Source: Mycoemilia scoparia (lineage: Eukaryota > Kickxellomycota > Kickxellomycetes > Kickxellales > Kickxellaceae). From it: DNA of 28,467 nt. The stretch is taken from the NCBI GenBank assembly GCA_027575805.1, contig JANBPU010000202.1, positions 1-28,467 of the forward strand. Reading direction: 5' to 3'. The translations under genes were made by a program, and so were the position numbers. The notes beneath the pieces are model-generated. The model was given only the letters and a program-made list of their open reading frames with translations, had not been told where the DNA came from and ran no database searches. Shown one piece after another: positions 7,417 to 17,055 of the stretch (position 1 is its first letter; every line of letters begins with the position of its first letter).

Positions 7417-9540
7417 TTATTCGGGTTTCTTTTGGAATCCAAGACATCTTATATATCCATATGCGTCTTTCAATTGAGTAATGGTATTCCAACCCTTGAA
7501 GATCCTTGTAACTTGGTCTTGAGTTCCTTTCTTGATTTCCAAAAAAAGGACTCCATCGGATGCCATAACGCCAGTGCTATTATCGTTGTTGTTGTTGTTG
7601 TTCTGGGATATTTCTAGCTTTTTGGTTATCTCCGATTCCAAAGATGCACTATAAATGATGCTATTATTACTACTACTACTACTACTACTAATACTGCTGC
7701 TGCTGCTGAGACTAGCACGAATATCTTTATAGGCAGAAAAGTCATCATTACCATCAGCTACCAAAGCAACCAGGGGCTCATGTAAAATACCCGATGCACT
7801 ACGACCATTCCCGATCAGCGAAAATTTGTCCAGGCTGCTTTTAGAATGATATGGTGGATTGCAAACTACAATATCAAATGGTCCCAAGGAGAGTAGTTCT
7901 TTGTTATTCGAAACTTCAGTAAAGGATGTCTTTAGTAGTTTACAGTTGTTTGATAGACCATGTAGCTCAATGTTTGTCTGAGCAATATTTAGAGCTTCTG
8001 GGCTAATATCTATTCCTACTCCAGTCAACTCAACACCTTTGGTTAAAGACTTGAAGTCGTGTTTTAGGATTGAGAGTAGTATACACCCAGTACCTGTTCC
8101 CAAATCAAGGATTCTAATTTTTTTCTTGCAGCTACTGACAACGACACTGAGCATTCTTTCGATATGAGATATAGACGCATTGACTAGTGCCTCAGTACAC
8201 TTTCTTGGAATTAGTGTATCTTTGGAGACTTTGAATTTGTGTCCGCAAAAGTCTTTAGTACCTACGATGTATGCGGCAGGCAGTGATGTGGTTGGATCGT
8301 ATGTGACTTCGTTGAGGAAAGATATTTCGTTTAGTGGGTTAATTATATGTCCATTTTCATTCATTTCAGTTGGAAGTGTAGTGTTATTGTTATTGCTGTT
8401 GCTGTTGTCAGAAATACTTTGTTTTATGGAATCGAATTTTCGTTGAAAGAATTTTGATTCTCTGGCTCTAGCACTTTCAAACTTCTTTGGCTCGGGCTCT
8501 TTTATGCTCACAATCTTGTCATCCATGTCCTTAAATTCGATTCCTATCAATGCAATGAATAATCCTTTTCTTGATCCCCTTTGTAGCGGAACTGTATAGA
8601 GCTGAGCTCCAATGGCTGGATAGCCCAGTTCGAAAAGTATCTTTTTTACAACAAGTTGCCCCTTTTTTGTTCCCCTCACACTTACGGTCACTGTTGTTAT
8701 TTTTCCTGAAGCAAGACTTTGTGTGATTTCTTCGACCTTTATTGTGATGTGGTTAAGGATATCTTTTGTTAGATTCTGACAATCCAACCACGATCCAATT
8801 TGGGTATCAATGGAGTTGTCAAAGCCATTGTCCTTACCAATTAATCTCGAATTATGAGGTTTTATGTCCTTGAATGAGGCTATTTTGTTGTCTGGTAATT
8901 CAATGGCATGATGACACAACATTCTGAACTCAAACTTCAACTCAGAGCGTTCTATCTGCCTGTTCAAATTTTCGATTACGGCACTACCTTGAGCAAGCAA
9001 TGCCAAGCCATTCATTTGAGTTTTTAAGTCATAAATAGGCACAAACTCTTCGTCAAGCAACAATTTTTGACCATCTTTGCCACCATCTTCAGTAACAAAT
9101 GCTTGATCATATAACAAATCGACTATATATTCCTTGACATCATTCAGGCTCGTTCCAGTAGGCTTCCAAGCCACAACAATACTCCCACCACCACGCTTAC
9201 CACAAGTATCAAAATGCACAACCTTTAATCCCAAGTTTTTCGCTATACGTAGTCGAATTATTTTATCTTCAACAATAATCTTGACAACATCATTTTCCGC
9301 AAGTACATGTTTACGATCCTTGGCCCGTCTGTCATTCACATATACCATATGGTTCTTGAACAGATTGAGAATATCCTTTCTAGTCAGTTGCGAACCTTTT
9401 TTCTCATCATGGTTTCTAGCGATCAAAAAATTTTGAACCAGCCTTCCAGCCTCATTCCTCTTTACTACATACTCAATTGTTTTATGCCCGCTATCATTGC
9501 TTCCGTTGTTTGGGTTATATGAACCCGCTTCATCCATCAT
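7417..9540 (-). CDS. PrmC/HemK-type glutamine methyltransferase fused to a degenerate RluA-like domain
   Basis: Intronless, 707 residues, starting MMDEAG at an ATG-ATG. The C-terminal part (about 411-700) is a release-factor glutamine N5-methyltransferase: substrate/linker region LPAAYIVGTKDFCGHKF and LIPRKCTEALV; SAM motif ILDLGTGTGC at 477-486; GIDISPEALNIAQTN at 509-523; the diagnostic NPPY at 561-564; and GVLFLEIKKGTQDQV near 663-677. The N-terminal part (about 23-335) has an S4-like segment and an RluA-like fold: IVVAWKPTGTSL at 121-132, DLKTQMNGLALLAQ at 171-184, GYPAIGAQLY at 306-315. The catalytic Asp position of RluA enzymes (R-L-D) aligns with Lys173. Poly-Ser and poly-Asn runs (611-655) interrupt the methyltransferase. 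Such enzymes methylate the GGQ glutamine of release factors; a mitochondrial HEMK1-like role is inferred. It diverges from the gene at 9944. Confidence 0.9.
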   Translation of the reverse strand: MMDEAGSYNPNNGSNDSGHKTIEYVVKRNEAGRLVQNFLIARNHDEKKGSQLTRKDILNLFKNHMVYVNDRRAKDRKHVLAENDVVKIIVEDKIIRLRIAKNLGLKVVHFDTCGKRGGGSIVVAWKPTGTSLNDVKEYIVDLLYDQAFVTEDGGKDGQKLLLDEEFVPIYDLKTQMNGLALLAQGSAVIENLNRQIERSELKFEFRMLCHHAIELPDNKIASFKDIKPHNSRLIGKDNGFDNSIDTQIGSWLDCQNLTKDILNHITIKVEEITQSLASGKITTVTVSVRGTKKGQLVVKKILFELGYPAIGAQLYTVPLQRGSRKGLFIALIGIEFKDMDDKIVSIKEPEPKKFESARARESKFFQRKFDSIKQSISDNSNSNNNNTTLPTEMNENGHIINPLNEISFLNEVTYDPTTSLPAAYIVGTKDFCGHKFKVSKDTLIPRKCTEALVNASISHIERMLSVVVSSCKKKIRILDLGTGTGCILLSILKHDFKSLTKGVELTGVGIDISPEALNIAQTNIELHGLSNNCKLLKTSFTEVSNNKELLSLGPFDIVVCNPPYHSKSSLDKFSLIGNGRSASGILHEPLVALVADGNDDFSAYKDIRASLSSSSSISSSSSSSNNSIIYSASLESEITKKLEISQNNNNNNDNSTGVMASDGVLFLEIKKGTQDQVTRIFKGWNTITQLKDAYGYIRCLGFQKKPE

Positions 9541-9943
9541 AAAAATTAGTTTATAGTAATGTTATTTTTAATAGAATATATTTATATAGAGTAGGATATG
9601 GATGTGTGTTTTGTGGGCACATTATGGTATATCACGTGACCAATATTATACTCTAACCAACTTGCACGTTTACTCAACACGAGAAAAAAAAACATTGAAA
9701 TTATATGAAATTATCCAGCGAAAGGTACTTTTATAGAGTTATATACTGAGTTGAGTAAACATTATAATTAAATAAATTGCTCAAAGAGTTTTATATGGAT
9801 ACAGTAACCTGAATGATATAAATGTGCTTGTTTTTGGAAACAAATGTAAAAATCTATATAATAAAAAAATACTTTTCTTTGAAACTTTAGCCAACATCTT
9901 TTACAACCTATTAACTATTGAATTACTTTGGCTATTGAAAACA
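9541..9943. promoter_or_regulatory. shared divergent promoter region
   Basis: 403 bp between two divergent ATGs. On the minus strand TATATAAATA lies at 9588-9579, about 40 bp before the methyltransferase ATG. On the plus side the 5' leader is AT-rich and in frame with the gene for 40 codons, but only through a GTG, so the ATG at 9944 is used. No MITE copies are present. Confidence 0.45.
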
Positions 9944-11128
9944 ATGTCAGCACAGACTCCTTCTTCTTCTTCTTCTTTTTCTTCTTCTTTGCCGTTATTA
10001 TCCCTATCTGGCGGTGCTGGTAGCGCTCAGTCTTCAGACATAGTTGACTTTGAACATTTTGTAAACTTCAATATTTTGAAAACCATTCCAGACATCTATA
10101 CAAAAGCCTATTTGTTAGTCCAAGAATGTCATAAATCCATATTGGAAAGCAAAATGCTCAGCGCCTATGGCTTTTCTGATAATGTCAGGGCTAATGCATT
10201 AGAAGCAGTCAGTAAAAACAAAATATACAACACGTATTGTGCAAAAAAGGAAATCAATCGACTTGTATTTGATATGCGTCCTACAGTTATCAAATCAGGA
10301 ACACCCTTTGTAAAGATCGAAGAATGCCAGGGATATGTTAAAGCAATTTGTGGAGCTGTTATCAAGTTACAAATAATGTATTTGACACATTACGTTGTAG
10401 TGTACAAAAATAATCTTATTCCTAAACATCCATTTGGGCCCACAGAAGAAGAAGATGATGATGATGATGATAGAGAAGGTTTTGGTAAATTCAGACAGAT
10501 TGAGAATTTGATGCAATTGACTAAAATAGAAATCGAAAATTTGATGAATATTGTGTTTGAAATTTATGTTTGTACACTTTATCCAAATATTGGACCAAGC
10601 GTTGTTGATGGACAACAACAACAGCGAAAACAGGTGGTCAAGAAAGCCATCTGTTCTAGACATTTGGATTGGAAATTTGATTTGAAAATCCATTATGCTG
10701 GGCTTTATGTTTCCAAGACCAAGATGAATGAAGATATGTTGACATCTTCAATTGATGGCCAGGGTGTTACAAAGGAAAAGAAGGACAAGAAAGATAAGCA
10801 CAGAAAATTTGTTATGTTTAAATGCGATGGTGATGATGCTGTTTCTATAAACATAAATGATAGTTTTTCACTAAACAAGTATAATGAGGACTTTTATTTG
10901 CCTGATGTGGTTAATAAACAAGAGCTTATTAAAAGCTATTTGGCTATCCCTCAATGTAGACCTGGTGGAGAACCTCCTTATGCAACTATTTCGTTTTCTT
11001 TGAATATGTATTGTCAAGCATGTCAGAACCATAACAATAATGCCATTCAAGAAAGTTGTTCAATTGTCTCTGATGTTCAAGATTCACAAGATTGTATTGT
11101 AAGAAATGTATCTTATACTGAAGAGTAA
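9944..11128 (+). CDS. unrecognised protein, 394 residues
   Basis: Intronless. The start is the first ATG of the frame (AAAACAATGTCA, good context); the open frame extends upstream without an ATG. The N-terminus has a Ser run from TCT/TCA repeats, then a helical region (VDFEHFVNFNILKTI...), an EEEDDDDDD run about residue 165, a QQQQ run, a Lys-rich segment (KEKKDKKDKHRK), and a C-terminal beta-type region with SLNMYCQACQN. No signal peptide or membrane segment. No family is recognised. Its 3' end faces the CorA-like gene 231 bp away; its 5' end faces the methyltransferase gene. Length and codon regularity indicate a real gene; function unknown. Confidence 0.8.
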   Translation: MSAQTPSSSSSFSSSLPLLSLSGGAGSAQSSDIVDFEHFVNFNILKTIPDIYTKAYLLVQECHKSILESKMLSAYGFSDNVRANALEAVSKNKIYNTYCAKKEINRLVFDMRPTVIKSGTPFVKIEECQGYVKAICGAVIKLQIMYLTHYVVVYKNNLIPKHPFGPTEEEDDDDDDREGFGKFRQIENLMQLTKIEIENLMNIVFEIYVCTLYPNIGPSVVDGQQQQRKQVVKKAICSRHLDWKFDLKIHYAGLYVSKTKMNEDMLTSSIDGQGVTKEKKDKKDKHRKFVMFKCDGDDAVSININDSFSLNKYNEDFYLPDVVNKQELIKSYLAIPQCRPGGEPPYATISFSLNMYCQACQNHNNNAIQESCSIVSDVQDSQDCIVRNVSYTEE

Positions 11129-11359
11129 CTGATACCCCAAACATCAATACCAACAAAAATAACCAGAAACAAACAAAAAAAAAGAACAAGTGTTTTTATT
11201 AGTATACCATATTGATATCTTTTTTTTTGAAATTTTAAGCATATTCGAATAAAGATAGTAGCAATATATCAATTACAAAATTTTTTATAAAGTTTGTATA
11301 TCTTGATAAAATTAAATAAAGATAAAAAGCCAAAAATAAAAAATCACCAGCTTGTGTCT

Positions 11360-13939
11360 CTAAAAATCATATTTCCACATAAAATACACAAATATCATAC
11401 TATAAACAGCCATCGCCCCATTCATCAACAAGAAGTCTGCAATCCCTTTATCTGCTTGCCCAGGAACATAAACTTTCATGCTCCATATACCAACAACCAA
11501 GTAAAGGGGCATAAACAATACATTAACACTGGTTAGTCTGTTCATCAACCTATTTCCTTCTTCAGAGGATTGGGTAATTTCCAGACTAATTCGTGACATA
11601 TAATCCACATTGGATCTTGAAAGGACAGATTCGCTTTGTTGGACTGAGGTGGTCATTACATGGATATGGTCATGAATATCGTTAAGAAATCGAGATAGAT
11701 CTGCCCAGGACTTTAAGGAACTCAAAATGTTGTCTTCATTATCTGAGTCAATTTGGCCCGGAACTTGAATGTTGTCGAGCTTGCTGAAACTATTAGTAGT
11801 GGTAGTGGTCTTGAGTGGTGTTTTTTCTTGTTCGCTTTGTAAGATCGATGTAAGTGAATATGTAGCTTCTATATTCGACGAGTTTTCCATTTCGGGGTTA
11901 TCTGAGACTTCGTATTCATAATCACCCACATCAAATCGTGGACTTGTTTGGCCATTTTCAGTAGTGTTGCTACTTTCATATCCAGAAATAATATCCTTTC
12001 CATTCGAGTGCTCGTCGCTATCTGTATCAACAACCTCCTCATCTCTACCAGCTTGGTCATTAATATTGTGGTGATAACGATGTGTATCTTTTGTGGATAT
12101 CTTTGAAGCCAGCTTATTTGCAATATCCTTTATTTGACGTTCCAACTGCTTAACAACATCCTTTTTTCCCCCAAGTAAACCCATGAACCAGAGTACTTGT
12201 CGACGTTGATCATTAATTCGATCAAGAAGTTGGGCTTTTTTCTTATTATTGTTGTTGTTGTTGTCATCATCATCAGTACCATGCAAAACCAATACAAGAT
12301 GATCAATTCGTTCAGATTCGAGTTCCATTTCATGACAGATCGGTAACATTGTATTAACAATTTCGTCGATAATACAATAACTAATATAGTATGGATTTAT
12401 GTGAACTTTTTCTTTGCATTCAAATGACAGTCTTGCCATGGAGCTTCTAACCATCACATCAATACCGCCAGAATCGCTGTGACTGTTGTCTTTGAATCGG
12501 TGCTGGGGGTGGTGGCTATGGTGACATGTAATTATACCAGTTGGTAGGATGATGATAAACAGCGGAGTGCTTTTGGTATTATCATGTTGTTTTTGGTCTT
12601 GAATGCTTTGGATGGCAAGATCAAATGGCAAAGTGTTGGTTTCGAATTCTTTTTGAATGTTTTTTGCCCTTTTTGTGGCTTGTGCTTTGGTTCCAGGGAT
12701 GTCTGCAGTAATGTGGTATTTTATGTATCGAGGCAAGGTCAGTAAGCTTCGTGGTTGCTTATTTCCAACAAAAGAAGAGGTCGAATATGGTGAAGAGGTG
12801 GACGTGGATGATGATGATGGCGGACTGTTGAAAAAATAGTCTGCAAAATCTTTGTACTCCTCCTTTGTTTTCCTGTGAAACAGAGATTTTCGCATCTTTT
12901 CGAGTTTGTTTGTTATTGTATTGAGTATTGACGGTGATGCAATCGGGCAAGAGCCCTTGTCATGAGTACTAATACCGTTGGTGTTGGTGTGGTTGGACAT
13001 CTTGGCTTTTATCGTTGGCTCGTAGTTTGTGTTATTCACAAACGTACTTGATTTAGAAATGGCACTATCGTTTGCAAAAGATTTGGTGCCAGATGTGATC
13101 ATACGATACGAAATGAAGTCATAATTCTTGAACTTTTCGTATTTATCTGTAGACGGTGGGTCATATAGGATGTTTTCAATAGTAAGTGGATGAATATCAA
13201 AGATGCCTGCTAAAGATTCAAGTTCTTCTGGATCGGGATCAGAGATGTCTAGCCAGAATAGATCGTTTGGTTGGGATTTGATATTGCTCATGCCACCTTT
13301 GCTTTCATCATTATCGGCCTCGCGGAGATTCTTTAAAAGTGTTAGAAAGTTCGTGCTTCCGACATTGAAGTGGCCAAGAGAATTGGCACGAAATACTGGA
13401 TGGCCAGGAAGGAATAGCGTCAGTCGACCCTTTGGCATGACATTCCAGTCGGGTATTTCGTGAGAGTGACGAAGCAGGTAGCTTGTAAATGGGCGCTCTG
13501 GCTCACAAAAGGCGCTTTCTTTGCTCTTGAATCTTAGTGTAGGAGTATAGCTGTGGATGTTTGTGGACGACGTTGTGGTGATGTCTCGTTGGACCCAGTT
13601 CCTGAGTGCATCCCAGTTTACTTTGGATGGTGAGTTGCCTGAGGTCGAGTCATTCCCAAATTTGATTCTAGCGGGCCCTGCTGGTTGAGTGAATGTACTT
13701 GGTGAAGAAGAATATTTGGGTGTCAAGTTTCTTTGGACACAGTGAGGTATTTGGCGGTGACTTATGTTGTCGCTTGTGCTTGAAGGATTCATTTCTGGAG
13801 ACCACTTTATTGTTGTTCGTTTTGGTTTATATGGGGATTTTTCTAGTTGCTCTGGAGAGGTACACGGGAATAATTTGAGGTTATTCAACAACTCAGTGTG
13901 ATCACTGTGACTAAATGAGAAGCTATCGCGATCAGACAT
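11360..13939 (-). CDS. CorA-family (ALR/MNR2-like) cation transporter with an SMK signature
   Basis: Intronless, 859 residues. A long Ser/Pro-rich N-terminal region is followed by the CorA cytoplasmic domain, which begins near WLDISDPDPEELESLAGIF and IHPLTIENILYDPP (family: IHPLTxED). Later come ISYCIIDEIVNTMLPICHEM, RRQVLWFMGLLGG and a long helix before the membrane (HIHVMTTSVQQSESVLSRS). Two C-terminal membrane segments follow: SVNVLFMPLYLVVGIW and a second around LLMNGAMAVYSMIFVYFMW. The loop after the first segment is SMKVYVPGQ (residues 820-828); the usual sequence is GMN followed by a V-x-VPG-type loop. The family forms pentameric Mg or other divalent cation channels in plasma or vacuolar membrane. 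Acidic and Asn runs interrupt the cytoplasmic domain. Ion selectivity cannot be assumed because GMN is altered. Confidence 0.9.
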   Translation of the reverse strand: MSDRDSFSFSHSDHTELLNNLKLFPCTSPEQLEKSPYKPKRTTIKWSPEMNPSSTSDNISHRQIPHCVQRNLTPKYSSSPSTFTQPAGPARIKFGNDSTSGNSPSKVNWDALRNWVQRDITTTSSTNIHSYTPTLRFKSKESAFCEPERPFTSYLLRHSHEIPDWNVMPKGRLTLFLPGHPVFRANSLGHFNVGSTNFLTLLKNLREADNDESKGGMSNIKSQPNDLFWLDISDPDPEELESLAGIFDIHPLTIENILYDPPSTDKYEKFKNYDFISYRMITSGTKSFANDSAISKSSTFVNNTNYEPTIKAKMSNHTNTNGISTHDKGSCPIASPSILNTITNKLEKMRKSLFHRKTKEEYKDFADYFFNSPPSSSSTSTSSPYSTSSFVGNKQPRSLLTLPRYIKYHITADIPGTKAQATKRAKNIQKEFETNTLPFDLAIQSIQDQKQHDNTKSTPLFIIILPTGIITCHHSHHPQHRFKDNSHSDSGGIDVMVRSSMARLSFECKEKVHINPYYISYCIIDEIVNTMLPICHEMELESERIDHLVLVLHGTDDDDNNNNNNKKKAQLLDRINDQRRQVLWFMGLLGGKKDVVKQLERQIKDIANKLASKISTKDTHRYHHNINDQAGRDEEVVDTDSDEHSNGKDIISGYESSNTTENGQTSPRFDVGDYEYEVSDNPEMENSSNIEATYSLTSILQSEQEKTPLKTTTTTNSFSKLDNIQVPGQIDSDNEDNILSSLKSWADLSRFLNDIHDHIHVMTTSVQQSESVLSRSNVDYMSRISLEITQSSEEGNRLMNRLTSVNVLFMPLYLVVGIWSMKVYVPGQADKGIADFLLMNGAMAVYSMIFVYFMWKYDF

Positions 13940-14714
13940 TTAAGGAAGCTGAAGCTGCAAAAGAATATGATTATTACGATTGCAACCTGTGTTATAAGCC
14001 TGACAAAAGAAAAGTTTGTGTATAAGGATTGGAGTGGCAGGGAGTCAGTACGCAGATATGTATACACTTTTATATTTACACGCCTGTAGGTAGAACTATG
14101 CTGCTGGGGCAAAAGTAACTTTCGCACACTAAAGAGGCACCATATTTACTGAATAATATAAACTTAGTGTTTACCAAAATAGAAAACTACTGGCATTATT
14201 CTTATCAAGCTAAGATGGTGGTCAAGCTATTGCATAGCATAAAAGAAAAATGAGTCTAAACTTTATGAGCCTTGGGGATAAAAATGGCTTTCACAGTCCA
14301 CAACAGTAGCCACCATCTACATCAAAAGAAAATTGAAATGCCACAAACAAGAGAAATGGAGCAGTTGGTGGCTATAAGCCCTGCATGTGGCGAACACAAA
14401 GGTGTGGCTTTTTTCGTCATAAATGCCATACTCTTTTAACTGCTGTTTGCTAGCACAACAGTGGTTAGCATTCTATCCAAATGTTTCTTTTACCTTTAGT
14501 TAGCTCTAATTGATTCATAATCAAACTTTAAATTGTGTTTAAAATCTAATATAAACAAACTTTAAATACAAAAAGAAAAGTGGCTACTCTGATGTTTTAG
14601 AAAAGTCTGGAAAATCGTTATCGGGTGTCCAAAATTTCAGATATCAAAAAAGAGGGCACTATCGCAATTATCTTTTATATGTTTTGTAGTTAGTTTATGG
14701 TGGAAATTCACTAG
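13940..14714. other. intergenic region upstream of the CorA-like gene
   Basis: No gene seen. 14230-14470 is slightly less AT-rich, with short inverted matches around GTAGCCACCA and TGGTGGCTA. Reading frames here are short and lack good starts. Confidence 0.4.
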
Positions 14715-14818
14715 TGATCAGACGTGATATAGGTCTTCATATTTTGGCCCAATCACCAGTCAATCCATATGTAACTATTCCTGAGAACACATTTTCTCTA
14801 AGGTGGTGTGAAACTGAC
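14715..14818 (+). mobile_element. MITE family B, copy B2
   Basis: Begins TA|GTGATCAGAC and ends GAAACTGACCC|TA, so the ends are imperfect inverted repeats flanked by TA. The interior TTCATATTTTGGCCCAATCA plus CCAGTCAATCCATATG matches the other B copies. Confidence 0.65.
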
Positions 14819-15669
14819 CCTATACACAACAGAAATTATTTTTCAAAGAATATTAATGTAGATATTATATTTTTGTTTAATAATGGTGCTATTGATCATT
14901 AGCTGTTATTTTGGTATTTGCTATTGATATGTACTTTAAACTATTTGGTTTATTGTAGAGTTGGTGACACAAATAAAAAGAAAGAACAGCAGTGCTATTT
15001 AAATATGAAATATTAATATTGGTGTACACCAGAATCCGAACTGGTAGAAAAGATGAAGGAGACATCTTTAACTGAGATTTCAGAGTAACGAACTATTCAT
15101 CGATTCATTCAATCGACATTTATTAATCGGAATAGTAGAGGTATTGAAATATAAAACATTTCAATTAATCATTTTGGTTGTGTCCCAGCTCTTGTTGCTC
15201 TTGTTGTTCAAGTCGAATAGCTTTGGAAGCAATAATAAGTTGCAAAAAGGATGTATATCCAGTGTAAATTTCCATACTATGGTCATGTCTTTGAACTTTA
15301 CTTGGATTTTGTGTATGGATAAAAGAACCAACAAGACTAACAGTTACTTTGAGCATTTTCAGGTAATACAAAAGTAATTTATAAAAGTAGTAGATATTTT
15401 AAAGTAAGCAAGTATGAAAGAGAAGATATGGATCAGTTGCCTGTGAAAAGGAGTATTTAAAAGATATGACAATAGTCACAGGCCTCATAAAAAGATACTG
15501 AGATACCATTTAAATAGAATGTGAATATGCTGTCCCGCATAAATTTACCTACACACAACCATACATGTTTTCTATTGCTAAGGTTGCTATACTGAACAAC
15601 TTTTTAAAAACTTTGGACTAATATCACACATGTCCAAATACAATAATATTAATTTTATATTTAAAAATT
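14819..15669. other. no confident gene; possible coding relic
   Basis: Minus-strand frame from an ATG at about 15356 to a stop near 15165 (includes FIHTQNPSKVQRHDHSMEIY and a Gln/Glu-rich tail) looks coding-like but has no linked exons, and the opposite strand is open too. A short palindrome GGTGTACACC lies near 15023. The rest is AT-rich spacer. Confidence 0.25.
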
Positions 15670-15770
15670 TGGGTAATAATTTTTGAAGGGTAAATTTTGG
15701 TGGGCGCCAATGATTATAGGGGTAATCACAGTTGATTATCTAACATTGACCCTTCAAAAATATTCTCTCA
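15670..15770 (+). mobile_element. MITE family A, copy A1
   Basis: Left end TGGGTAATAATTTTTGAAGG and right end GACCCTTCAAAAATATTC are inverted repeats. The interior includes ATGATTATAGGGGTAATCAC. The right terminus is decayed. Confidence 0.7.
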
Positions 15771-15952
15771 TTTAGTTAAAGTTTACGTTATAGCAAATAT
15801 ATATATTTGATCAAGTTTCTAACCTCAACATGCTAAAAAGATATTAAAAGCATCAGCAATATTTTTTAACTGAATGCTGCCAAAGTAGAAACTAATGACT
15901 TGACTAACCAGAGATTTTGATTCCAGAAAAAAAAGATAACAAGACCTACTTA

Positions 15953-16176
15953 TGGAGGATGATTTTTGAAGGGTACCTTTTGGTGGTCAGCAATTATAGG
16001 GTCAATTGCAGCCAGATGGATGATCACAACCATTTATTTGCAAATGGTCAGGATTCCATGTGGCCTTAGGCAAAAATGGTGGGCCACTGAGTTTTGGCCT
16101 AACCATCAGCTCCTTCATATATAACCCTTTTTTAAAAGGTCTTGTGGAATCTGATCAAATGGTCACTCTTATAGTA
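15953..16176 (+). mobile_element. MITE family A, copy A2, interrupted by B3
   Basis: The left half starts TA|TGGAGGATGATTTTTGAAGG and runs through GCAATTATAGGGTCAATTGC to about 16043. After the nested B copy, AAATGGTCACTCTTATAG (from 16158) resembles the right arm of copy A6. The right terminus is eroded and runs into the 3' end of the 87-residue gene. Confidence 0.5.
16044..16157 (+). mobile_element. MITE family B, copy B3, nested in A2
   Basis: Ends TGGTCAGGATTCCATGTGGC and (reverse-complemented) TGATCAGATTCCACAAG are inverted repeats. The interior GTTTTGGCCTAACCATCAGC matches other B copies. AAATGGTCA occurs on both sides (16041-16049 and 16158-16166), compatible with insertion into A2. 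Confidence 0.55.
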
Positions 16177-16527
16177 CTGCTTCATAGATATCAGAATAAA
16201 CACAGTATTCTCCATCAATCACATAACTAAATGTAATAGATATAGTGTCTCCGTATTCTGCCTCCTCAATTTCACAATTTATGATAAAAAGCATCGTACT
16301 ATAATCAACAAGCTTTCCATCATAATGGAAAAATAACTATAAAACAAAAGTACGCCAAATTGTTAGCGATTATTTAAAGAATATAGACATGAATACAAAT
16401 CATAACTCATAGGAATTAATAATAGACTTACGCTTGAATCCAATGCAGGACGGGCATTGTCGATAACTTGTGTACCAGAAAAGACTACTCCATCTGATTC
16501 ACGCCTGAACTTCGGGGAGATGCTCAT
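16169..16527 (-). CDS. small unrecognised protein, two exons, 87 residues
   Basis: Exon 1 runs 16527-16432 (32 codons) and exon 2 runs 16336-16169 (55 codons and TAA), with a 95-bp GT-AG intron in phase 0 (donor AGC|GTAAGT, acceptor TTTTATAG). The start MSISPKFRRESDG is the only ATG of exon 1, and TATAAATA lies 206 bp upstream (16740-16733). The product has no signal peptide. It is acidic and aromatic, with alternating hydrophobic residues in exon 2 (LFIINCEIEE, ISITFSYVI) suggesting beta strands. No family is recognised. The stop codon sits directly at the eroded A2/B3 MITE edge, so the 3' UTR is MITE-derived or the gene end was shortened. Confidence 0.65.
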
Positions 16528-16732
16528 AGTTGGTATAGTGTTTGAGAAAAAAGAAAAGGCGGTGGTATTTTAATATAATATATAGTATATGAATAGGTAT
16601 TGAAACTATGTAGGCTGGTTGTGGCTTGAAGGTATTCAAAAATAATATTTGCAAGTTTGTAGTAAAAATGTTTGTAGGGATTCGTTGTAGGAAATTCCTA
16701 ATATTAACATTTTGCTTCGAACTTTGGTGTAG

Positions 16733-16740
16733 TATTTATA
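16733..16740 (-). promoter_or_regulatory. TATA box for the 87-residue gene
   Basis: TATAAATA on the minus strand about 206 bp before the ATG at 16527. The distance allows a long 5' UTR. Confidence 0.4.
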
Positions 16741-17055
16741 GCCTTTTTTGCTATGTCTACTTTACAAAATAAATAACCCAATAATACCTTTTAAATTGTA
16801 TACAAATATGCATGATTTTTTCATAATTGATTATGTGCATAGGTAAATTTAAAGCATTGGGATGAATTGATACAGCCTATATATTAAAATTGCATTATAT
16901 CAATGCCTGACTAGCAACATTTTAAAAACAGTTCATGGCTTTAGACAATTTAATGTATACTTCAGTTTTTATGGTTAACAACATTAATATGCTTTATTAT
17001 ATTATGCCAGGAAATTAGTACAATCATGTTAGGTATTTGCATAAAAATGGAAAGA

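Noticed and set aside
9824..9943. Extended N-terminus of the 394-residue protein
   Set aside because: The extension begins with GTG, not ATG; the ATG at 9944 has good context.
9944..11128. HORMA-type or other named domain in the 394-residue protein
   Set aside because: The order of hydrophobic segments suggested it briefly, but no diagnostic motif could be identified.
15144..15377. Plus-strand hydrophobic frame (Leu run)
   Set aside because: No ATG at its start, and the Leu run mirrors a CAA/GAG repeat on the other strand; neither strand has supporting exons.
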